Below, piece after piece: positions 58,037 to 64,000 of a stretch of 64,000 bases of DNA. Source of the DNA: Sneathiellales bacterium (GTDB lineage: Bacteria; Pseudomonadota; Alphaproteobacteria; JANQFL01); contig JANQFL010000110.1 of NCBI GenBank assembly GCA_028277845.1, positions 1 to 64,000 on the forward strand. Reading direction: 5' to 3'. The notes beneath the pieces are model-generated. The model was not told the DNA's origin. It did not search any database and was given only the letters and a program-made list of their open reading frames with translations. The translations under genes were made by a program, and so were the position numbers. Position 1 is the first letter of the stretch, and each line of letters starts with the position of its first letter.

Positions 58037-58214
58037 ATATCTTACTTCCCTTCTGCCTGTGTTTCGAAGGGCTCTTTCCGGCGGCCGCACCGACACGGCG
58101 GACGACCGGCGGCAATGGCGGCGCGATCCGCTGTCCCATCCCGATCTGCGCAGAATGACGTTGAATCAACTGGCCGACCTGCCGTTCGATCCGAGGCGGA
58201 TCAGCGATCACTGA
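58029..58214 (+). CDS. Small basic protein of 61 residues
   Basis: An Arg-rich small protein (RRQWRRDPLSHPDLRRMTLNQLADLPFDPRRISDH) that resembles short alphaproteobacterial proteins related to DUF1127 in its RRMTLNQLADL segment, though the match is too short to be sure. It is divergent from a LysR gene. The ribosome site is weak and the ATG lies in a palindrome. Confidence 0.45.
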   Translation: MLKYLTSLLPVFRRALSGGRTDTADDRRQWRRDPLSHPDLRRMTLNQLADLPFDPRRISDH

Positions 58215-58284
58215 CGCTCCGGAATTGCACGACGGTAAACTGTCGATCGAGTGTTGCAGTCCTTGGGTTGAGAGGCCTAAGACA

Positions 58285-58896
58285 CTAAATCTCTTCGCCG
58301 TCAAATAACCTGCGCGGTCTCACCGGATTCGAAGCTTTTGACAATCGGTCCGTAAGAGCTCGCCAGAATTTTTCCGCTCCCATGATGGCCGCTTGAGGTG
58401 GCGCAATTTTTGGCATTCGAAATCCCATGGCTTCGTATCGCGGGGCATATAATTCATAGTCAATGACTACGACGCTCTTATGGGATCCTCCTCGGACCAA
58501 TACATCCAAGGTCAGCTCATAATTCTTCGAGGGGTCAGGGCTAAGCCACAGCATGCCGCCCGAGAGTTTTCTCACACGCGGATCTTCCATCTTGATGACA
58601 ATCTCCCACTCCTCTTTGCTGAGTGGCGCGGGGGCTATTCCGCGCGCCTTTATCCGGCCGGTTATCATATTCGAGTGAATCACGGGCAAGCCCATGTCCA
58701 GCAGTGTCTTTTTAACCTGCAGAAACGTTTCGTCGGATGGCGCGTCAACCACTCTGGTTCGGTGAGAGCGTTCATTTCGTTGGTAATCCAACAGCCACGC
58801 AATCTCGATCTTTCGCGCGGCATGGTTGACATCGGATACCGTCGCGCAGCCAGGCAGCATGGCCAGCGCCAGAAGAACAAATACGGCTCTCGTCAT
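58285..58896 (-). CDS. Hypothetical lipoprotein, AT-richer than neighbours
   Basis: A 203-residue lipoprotein with lipobox AMLPGCA after a hydrophobic leader (MTRAVFVLLALAMLPGC). The body (TFLQVKKTLLDMGLPVIHSNMITGRIKARG, WLSPDPSKNYELTLDVLVRG) has no family I recognise. The codon use is visibly less GC-biased than adjacent genes (many AT-ending codons), as is the flanking DNA to 58960, suggesting acquisition. Start 58896 (MTRAVF) leaves out four codons of the track ORF. Confidence 0.65.
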   Translation of the reverse strand: MTRAVFVLLALAMLPGCATVSDVNHAARKIEIAWLLDYQRNERSHRTRVVDAPSDETFLQVKKTLLDMGLPVIHSNMITGRIKARGIAPAPLSKEEWEIVIKMEDPRVRKLSGGMLWLSPDPSKNYELTLDVLVRGGSHKSVVVIDYELYAPRYEAMGFRMPKIAPPQAAIMGAEKFWRALTDRLSKASNPVRPRRLFDGEEI

Positions 58897-58996
58897 AATA
58901 GTCTCCAAGCCAGAGGAACTATCATAACGAGTATAGCATTGTTGCCGGAAGAAAATTCTCTACTTGATCGTTACGACACGGTCTGTAAACACGACA

Positions 58997-60592
58997 CTAG
59001 TAGTCCGTCGGCGCGCCGCCTTCTTCCTTGCGTTTGGCGACGAAAGCCTGCAGTTCCTCGTCGATGGCCGGGTCGATGGGCGGCGGCGTGAATTCGGCGA
59101 GGATCTGTTTCCAGATCTTGTTGGCCCGTTCGGGCGTGTGCACGGCGCCGCGGTCCTCCCAGTTCTCGAAGTTGGACCAGTCCGACAGAAACGGGCCGTA
59201 GAAGGCGGTCTCGTAGCGTTCCTGGGTGTGGCCGACGCCGAAGAAGTGGCCGCCGTGTCCGACCTCCTTGATGGCGTCGAAGGCGATGTCGTCCTCGGTC
59301 GCCGTGACCGGCTTCATGTAGGCGATCATCTGCTGCAGGGTCTCGCAGTCCATGATGAATTTTTCATAGGACGCACACAGCCCGCCCTCGAGCCAGCCGG
59401 CGGCGTGGTAGACCATGTGGGTGTGGGACGACACGGCGGCCCACAGCGAAAACGCGCTTTCCCAGGCCGACTGGCTGTCGGCCACGTTGGCGGCGCAGGC
59501 GTTGGTCGAACGCAGCGGCAGGCCGTAGAAGCGCGCCATCTGGCCGGACATCTGGGTCGCCCGCATATAGTCGGGCGTGCCGAAGGCGGGGGCGCCGGTC
59601 TTCATGTCGACGTTGGAGGTGAAGGTGCCGATGGCCACCGGGCAGCCCGGGTTGATCAACTGCAGCAATACGATAGCCGCCAGGCCTTCGGCCATGGATT
59701 GCGCCACGGCGCCGGCCAGGGTGACGGGCGCCATGGCCCCCGCCAGCGTGAACGGGGTCACCACGACCGGCTGGCCGTGACGGGCCAGGCGCATGGCGCC
59801 GTCCAGCATGGGGTGGTCGTGCTTGAGCGGCGAGGTGGAATTGATGTTGGTGTACATGTGCGGCGCCGCGTCGAATTCCTCCCGGCTCATGGCGCCGGCG
59901 ATGCGCACCATTTCCATGACGTCCTCGACCCGTTCCTTGCCCAGGCTGTAGGCGTGCACCACTTTGTCGGTGATGGTCAGTTTGTCGTAGAGGCAGTCCA
60001 GGTGGCGGACCGAAGGATGCAGGTCCATGGGTTCCACCGGATAGCCGCCGGCGAAGTGGATGCAGTTGAAATACTGGGTGAGCTTGAGGAAGTCCCGGTA
60101 GCTTTCGCGCGTGCCGGTGCGGCGGCCGCGGTCCAGGTCTGAACAGTTGGGCGGGCTCGAGACATTGCCGAAGATCATGTGGTCGCCGCCCACCGTGATG
60201 GCCCGGTCGGGATTGCGCGGCGTCATGGTATAGCGGTCCGGCGCATGCTTGAGCTGTGCCATCACCAGCTCGCGGTCCATGCGCACGTTCTCGCCGTCGA
60301 CGATGCAGCCGGCTTTTCGCAATATCTCCACCGATTCCGGATTGAGGAATTCGATGCCGATTTCCTCGAGAATGCGCATGGCGCCGTTGTGGACGGCCTG
60401 CACGTCTTCTTCGCTCAACGGCTCGGTCGGCTTGTCGGTGTTGACCGGCAGGCTCCAGGGCATCTGCGTGATCGCGGCGCCCTTGCCGCGCACATTGCCC
60501 GCCCGGCCGCCGCTGCGCCGTCCGCCGCCGCGCCGTCCGCGACCGGTTGAGCCGTCTCCGGGCGCTTCGCTGATCAAGGGGTCCGATGCCAT
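58997..60592 (-). CDS. MttB-family (non-pyrrolysine) trimethylamine methyltransferase-like protein
   Basis: A 531-residue TIM-barrel corrinoid methyltransferase. A basic Gly/Arg-rich N-terminus (GRGRRGGGRRSGGR) is followed by the MttB core: LSEEDVQAVHNGAMRILEEIGIEFLNPESVEILRKAGC, FGNVSSPPNCSDLDRGRRTGTRESYRDFLKL and PAFGTPDYMRATQMSGQMARFYGLP. There is no in-frame stop, so it lacks pyrrolysine; such homologues demethylate quaternary amines such as glycine betaine or carnitine. No corrinoid protein or activator gene is near. Start 60592. Confidence 0.85.
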   Translation of the reverse strand: MASDPLISEAPGDGSTGRGRRGGGRRSGGRAGNVRGKGAAITQMPWSLPVNTDKPTEPLSEEDVQAVHNGAMRILEEIGIEFLNPESVEILRKAGCIVDGENVRMDRELVMAQLKHAPDRYTMTPRNPDRAITVGGDHMIFGNVSSPPNCSDLDRGRRTGTRESYRDFLKLTQYFNCIHFAGGYPVEPMDLHPSVRHLDCLYDKLTITDKVVHAYSLGKERVEDVMEMVRIAGAMSREEFDAAPHMYTNINSTSPLKHDHPMLDGAMRLARHGQPVVVTPFTLAGAMAPVTLAGAVAQSMAEGLAAIVLLQLINPGCPVAIGTFTSNVDMKTGAPAFGTPDYMRATQMSGQMARFYGLPLRSTNACAANVADSQSAWESAFSLWAAVSSHTHMVYHAAGWLEGGLCASYEKFIMDCETLQQMIAYMKPVTATEDDIAFDAIKEVGHGGHFFGVGHTQERYETAFYGPFLSDWSNFENWEDRGAVHTPERANKIWKQILAEFTPPPIDPAIDEELQAFVAKRKEEGGAPTDY

Positions 60593-60740
60593 TGCCGTAT
60601 TCCCTGCCTGCCTGGGGTTTTGGTGTCTTTTCCGGCGAATGATAGTCCCGGCCCCGGCGCGCAAATATTTTCCATGCGACCAAGCGGAGTCTGTTAGAGG
60701 AAACCCGTCAAAAAGGGGGGTACAGGCGGGAAAGCCGGGT

Positions 60741-61286
60741 TCAGGGAACCCCGGCGCCGATGTCGACATAGCGAAAGGCGTGGGCGAGGGGCAGGTCCAC
60801 GATCTGCGCGGCCGGATGGCCGTCATGGGGTTCGGAGAAGTCGGACGCCACATACAGCAGGGTCGGGCGCTCTCCCGGCTGCTCGCCGACCGGTAATGCG
60901 ACGCTGCGCAGTATGCCGGTCGCCCCGCTTTTCTTGACGACGCGGACTTCCATGATGGCACCGCACGGCGTTGTCACCATGTTCCAAATCCGTCGCTTGC
61001 GCTCCTCGCGGTCCTCTTCCCGGATGGCCTCGAGCAGATCGGCGCCCCGGCGGTTGATGCCGGTTTGCGCCGCCACTTCCGACGAGGAGACCCGAACGGT
61101 GACCGTATCCCGGTCTTCCACCGCGACCACCGCCATGGCCGCCAGGGCGGCACGCAGATCCTCCGGATGAACGTCGTCCTTCATGGGAAGGAGATTCCGC
61201 CCACGCCAATCGAGCCAGGCATCCACGAGACTGCGGCAATGCGAGGCATCGGGAATTTCAGCGGTGATGTCTGCGAGTCCGGTCAT
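60741..61286 (-). CDS. PAS_5-family protein (second intact copy)
   Basis: A PAS-fold protein of about 181 residues. SLVDAWLDWRGRNLLPMKDDVHPEDLRAALAAMAVVAVEDRDTVTVRVSSSEVA, INRRGADLLEAIREEDREERKRRIW and LPVGEQPGERPTLLYVASDF correspond to PAS_5 regions seen at 38727. Likely a stand-alone sensor. The start is uncertain (61286, 61292, 61334 or 61391), as none has a clear ribosome site. Nothing is recognised in the 148-base gap to the MttB-like gene. Confidence 0.65.
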   Translation of the reverse strand: MTGLADITAEIPDASHCRSLVDAWLDWRGRNLLPMKDDVHPEDLRAALAAMAVVAVEDRDTVTVRVSSSEVAAQTGINRRGADLLEAIREEDREERKRRIWNMVTTPCGAIMEVRVVKKSGATGILRSVALPVGEQPGERPTLLYVASDFSEPHDGHPAAQIVDLPLAHAFRYVDIGAGVP

Positions 61287-61447
61287 GCGCATGAACGGTC
61301 CGATGAGCCATCTTGTGAGTAAAACTACGCCCATGGAACGGTACAGACAACCGCCGTGCCATTCCGTCGGCGTTTTCCCTTCGCCGGTCATGCCGTGGCC
61401 GGTACACTTGCGGGCGCAAGAGTCGGTTTATTTCGGGGGACACACCG

Positions 61448-62758
61448 GTGGCCGTGCCGTTGAACGAACATCCTTTGCGTGAAAGCCTGGTACGGGAACT
61501 GCATGCCCGGCCGTACGAAATGATCACGGCACCGGCCCGGCTGTCGCACATTGCCGTTTTGCAAGCGGGCGAAGGCGGCGATGACGGAGGTCACGGTCAT
61601 ATCGCCGAATTGTGCCACCGTTTCGAGGCGCCCCCGCCATCCGGAGACAGCAATCATTACAGCATCGACCTGGGGCCGTTCCGATTACGCTGGGAACGTC
61701 ATACCGAGTTCAGCACGTATACGTTTATCAGCGCGGAGGCCTTCACCGAGCCGTTTGCCGAACCGGTGATCGGCCGGGTGCCGCAGGACTGGTTGGAAGC
61801 GTTGCCTGGTGCCGTGCTCGCCGCCGTGCATCTGACGTTCGAGGCCGCGGACTCGCCAAAGCGGGCGCCCGAAGAGCTCGCCGAATTGTTCTCCGGTCAC
61901 GCCGTCGTCGGCGCCAGGGTTGCCGGCGGCCGGGCGCTGGCCTGGTCCGACTTCCGTATCCACGATGACCGCTTCTCGCGCATTCTGGTGCGCGACGTCC
62001 AACTGGCCGAGCGTGGCGCCGAGCGGCAGGCCGGGCGGATGATCCAGCGTTTACTCGAGGTCAACTCCTACTGCGCAATGGCGTTGTTGGCCCTGCCATT
62101 GGCCCGGGACGCCGGGCCCCGGATCCACGCCGCCGACCGCCGCCTGGCCGAAATCGCCGTCGAGATGGCCGGTGCCGGCGCCGCGCACAGTGACTCCGAT
62201 CTGCTGCACCGTCTGTCCGGCATCGCCGCCGAGATCGAACAGGTTGCCGCCGCCACCTCCGACCGTTTTAGTGCCGCACGGGCCTACTACACGCTGATCA
62301 ACCAGCGCCTTAGCGACCTGCGGCAGGACCGTATCGAAGGGCTACAAACTTTTTCCGAGTTTCTCGACCGCCGTCTGGCGCCGGCCATGGCCACCTGCCG
62401 CGCCACCGGCGAACGCCGGATAGCGCTGTCGGAGCGTGCCGCGCGCATGGCCAGTCTGCTGCGGACAAGAGTCGAAGTGGCGATGACCGACCAGAACCGG
62501 CGCCTGCTCGAATCCATGAACCGCCGCGCCAGGCTGCAGCTGCGCCTGCAGCAGATGGTCGAAGGCCTGTCCGTGGTGGCGATCAGCTATTACTCGGTCG
62601 GCCTCATCGGCTACGCTCTGAAAAGCCTGCAAAAGGCCGGCGTCCCCGTCGATGCCGACCTGGGCATGGGCATCAGTATCCCCTTCGTCGTCGCCCTCGT
62701 CTGGCTCGGCCTGCACCGCGTGCGGCGGACGCTGCTGAAGGACGGGGAGGGCGATTAG
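61448..62758 (+). CDS. DUF3422 family membrane protein
   Basis: A 436-residue protein. The N-terminus PLNEHPLRESLVRELHARPYEMITAPARLSHIAVL, then IDLGPFRLRWERHTEFSTYTFISAEAF, NQRLSDLRQDRIEGLQTFSEFLDRRLAPAMATC and a coiled-coil-like segment are DUF3422 signatures. Two C-terminal hydrophobic stretches (SVVAISYYSVGLIGYALKSL; MGISIPFVVALVWLGLHRV) anchor it in the membrane. GTG start. Function unknown; regional coupling is not evident. Confidence 0.85.
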   Translation: MAVPLNEHPLRESLVRELHARPYEMITAPARLSHIAVLQAGEGGDDGGHGHIAELCHRFEAPPPSGDSNHYSIDLGPFRLRWERHTEFSTYTFISAEAFTEPFAEPVIGRVPQDWLEALPGAVLAAVHLTFEAADSPKRAPEELAELFSGHAVVGARVAGGRALAWSDFRIHDDRFSRILVRDVQLAERGAERQAGRMIQRLLEVNSYCAMALLALPLARDAGPRIHAADRRLAEIAVEMAGAGAAHSDSDLLHRLSGIAAEIEQVAAATSDRFSAARAYYTLINQRLSDLRQDRIEGLQTFSEFLDRRLAPAMATCRATGERRIALSERAARMASLLRTRVEVAMTDQNRRLLESMNRRARLQLRLQQMVEGLSVVAISYYSVGLIGYALKSLQKAGVPVDADLGMGISIPFVVALVWLGLHRVRRTLLKDGEGD

Positions 62759-62870
62759 CCTGCCTCTTAACCCCCCATAAACCATGACCGCCGGTTTTTA
62801 ACCGGACGCAAAGATCGAAGGCGTAGGGTCGCGGCGTATTCGGATGTTGCCGCAAAGGGGATGCCGCGTC

Positions 62871-63719
62871 ATGGCACGGGCCGCGCCGCACGATCACGTC
62901 TCCCAGTTTCACGCCCAGGGCTATGCCGTCGTGCGCGGCGTGTTCGACGCCGACGAGGTCGACTGCATGGCCGCGGCGTTCGGCCGCATCCACGAGGAAG
63001 CCATGGCCCATGGCCGCAGTTGGCGCGATCGCAACACGTTTTTCTGCCTGGCCAACGACGATTCGCTCGGGCGCATCGTGCGCTATGTGCAGTGGCCCGG
63101 CTGGGTCGATGAAACGCTGGAGCGCGTGCGGCGGGATACCCGGCTGTTCGACATCGTATCGCCGCTGATCGGCCGGGACTTGAAACAGATCATCAATCAG
63201 ATGCACTGGAAGCCGCCGGGCGCCGCCAACGCGGAATTCGGCTTTCATCAGGATTCCCGTTCGCGCCATCCGCGGACTGCCTACCGCCAACTGGCCACAT
63301 CCTATATCCAGACCGGTATCGCCATCGATCCCCATACCGCCGACAACGGCGCCATGGTGGTTTGCCCGCAAAGCCATCTGCAGGGGGAATTGCCCTACGA
63401 CCCCGACACCCGGTCCATGCACATGGCGCTGGACATCGATGATCTGAACGGTTTCGGCGTCGACACGGCCAATACCGTGACGGTCGAACTGGAACCGGGC
63501 GACGTGGCGCTGTGGCACGTGCATACCCTGCACGGCTCGGGCCCCAATGTGTCGGACATCGACCGGCGGTTCTACATCAACGGCTACGTCACGGCGGCGA
63601 ACTGCGACCGCGGCGAATGGGCGTTTCAGGACGGCGCCCCGTGCCCGCTCACCGGCGCGCCGGCGCTGGTGCATTATGAAGACCTGCACAGCAAGCCGGG
63701 GCCCATGTACGTGGACTAA
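62871..63719 (+). CDS. Phytanoyl-CoA dioxygenase-family oxygenase
   Basis: A 282-residue Fe(II)/2-oxoglutarate-type oxygenase. FGFHQDSRSRHPRTA has the HxD iron ligands (H-Q-D) and LWHVHTLHGSGPNVSD the distal His; DNGAMVVCPQSHLQGELPYD is the family double-stranded beta-helix signature. It probably hydroxylates a small molecule; ectoine, osmolyte or lipid substrates are all plausible. ATG 62871 is chosen over the track start. A hairpin (CCGGTTTTTAACCGG at 62791) lies between it and DUF3422, with no T-run. Confidence 0.82.
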   Translation: MARAAPHDHVSQFHAQGYAVVRGVFDADEVDCMAAAFGRIHEEAMAHGRSWRDRNTFFCLANDDSLGRIVRYVQWPGWVDETLERVRRDTRLFDIVSPLIGRDLKQIINQMHWKPPGAANAEFGFHQDSRSRHPRTAYRQLATSYIQTGIAIDPHTADNGAMVVCPQSHLQGELPYDPDTRSMHMALDIDDLNGFGVDTANTVTVELEPGDVALWHVHTLHGSGPNVSDIDRRFYINGYVTAANCDRGEWAFQDGAPCPLTGAPALVHYEDLHSKPGPMYVD

Positions 63720-63891
63720 GCCCAGATCGTTCGTCGGCCGGTATGTCGTTCGGTGGACCGGAACAGATCAGACGGTTCCATTTTCCCTCGTTATGCATTG
63801 ATAACCGCGCTGTGTGGCGAATCCGGTTGACGTTCACCGGGCGAACCGGGCAGCGTTGCGTCCCGCTTCGTACCGCTATCGTTCGGATGGA

Positions 63892-64000
63892 ATGATGTCC
63901 TTTTGCCGCGTTGCTTTGTCTGCCCTCGCCATCGTTTCCGTGGCTACGCCGGTTCTTGGCCAGGAGGCGGGTTACCGCCAGAAATACAGCCTCGGCGGAT
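63892..64000 (+). CDS. Secreted protein, truncated by window end
   Basis: The first 36 codons of a gene running off the right edge: MMSFCRVALSALAIVSVATPVLGQEAGY, a clear Sec signal peptide with cleavage after VLG or nearby. GGATGGA precedes the ATG. The function cannot be judged from this piece. Confidence 0.55.
   Translation, partial: MMSFCRVALSALAIVSVATPVLGQEAGYRQKYSLGG

Noticed and set aside
58997-60592. Pyrrolysine-containing trimethylamine methyltransferase
   Set aside because: The frame is open without an internal TAG and no pyl genes are seen, so it belongs to the non-pyrrolysine group.
62791-62805. CCGGTTTTTAACCGG hairpin as a terminator after DUF3422
   Set aside because: The stem is only six pairs and there is no following T-run, so a terminator call is not supported.
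1-64000. tRNA, rRNA or CRISPR features
   Set aside because: No rRNA-like sequence, tRNA cloverleaf or regularly spaced repeat array was recognised by eye; a covariance-model search would be needed to exclude small RNAs.

Overview
The window is about 64 kb of high-GC DNA, packed with short intergenic gaps and many 4-base ATGA overlaps. It looks like the chromosome of an alphaproteobacterium, most likely a Rhodospirillales-type or related marine lineage. That placement is inferred from family content: an rpoE-chrR (ECF11) module, acuR-acuI, a non-pyrrolysine MttB homologue, several PAS_5 (PF07310-type) proteins, DUF3422, DUF6134, and an imelysin/DUF1111/DUF1513 iron operon. I see no rRNA, tRNA, CRISPR array, prophage or integrase.

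Layout. 1-500 holds a 290-bp element with 33-bp terminal inverted repeats, then a promoter region. 500-9,100 has a large LamG-domain protein of unknown role, codA-like cytosine deaminase with a LysE exporter, a small methyltransferase, a PLP decarboxylase, and two alpha/beta hydrolases, one divergent from a TetR repressor. 9,100-12,500 has an AraC relic, a rhodanese, asparagine synthase and a DUF899 protein. 12,590-18,210 is a five-gene, probably Fur-controlled operon: cupredoxin, imelysin, di-haem DUF1111 protein, imelysin, DUF1513. 18,300-31,600 is accessory: P450, glutamine amidotransferase, MFS with a divergent Lrp regulator, a cyclase-hydrolase fusion, an orphan amino-acid permease, an aldolase, a GFA protein, LysR/NAD-epimerase and a YciI pair. 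It carries truncated gene relics at three junctions: GGDEF/PAS_5, oxidoreductase/LysR and GST/TRAP.

31,600-33,000 is a split HicA/HicB toxin-antitoxin pair whose two promoters carry the same 20-bp operator at the same spacing. 33,000-37,130 encodes a thiamine-diphosphate enzyme fused to two CDGSH iron-sulfur domains and a Rieske domain, downstream of an AidB-like acyl-CoA dehydrogenase. 40,000-48,900 is an ECF11 singlet-oxygen-type regulon: sigma factor and ChrR anti-sigma, diverging from FAD oxidoreductase, DUF1365, cyclopropane synthase-like methyltransferase, GPH transporter and DUF3833, and facing a DUF6134/SDR/SnoaL-like operon. Three TGATCC-N18-TA promoters tie these units together.

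48,900-57,100 holds MAPEG, periplasmic MsrA, an HxlR/DUF1330 pair with a 21-bp palindrome, a membrane glycosyltransferase-like protein, a glyoxalase-fold protein, a fluoroacetate-dehalogenase-like hydrolase, acuI/acuR with operator, and an NMT1-like binding protein. 57,000-64,000 holds a LysR regulator, a small basic protein, an AT-richer lipoprotein, MttB-like methyltransferase, a PAS_5 protein, DUF3422, a phytanoyl-CoA dioxygenase-like oxygenase, and a secreted protein cut by the window edge.

Two themes recur. One is stress-responsive metabolism (iron uptake, singlet oxygen/lipid modification, methionine sulfoxide repair, acrylate detoxification). The other is local repressors paired with clear palindromic operators. 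All functional calls come from motif recognition in the supplied translations; no database search was run.
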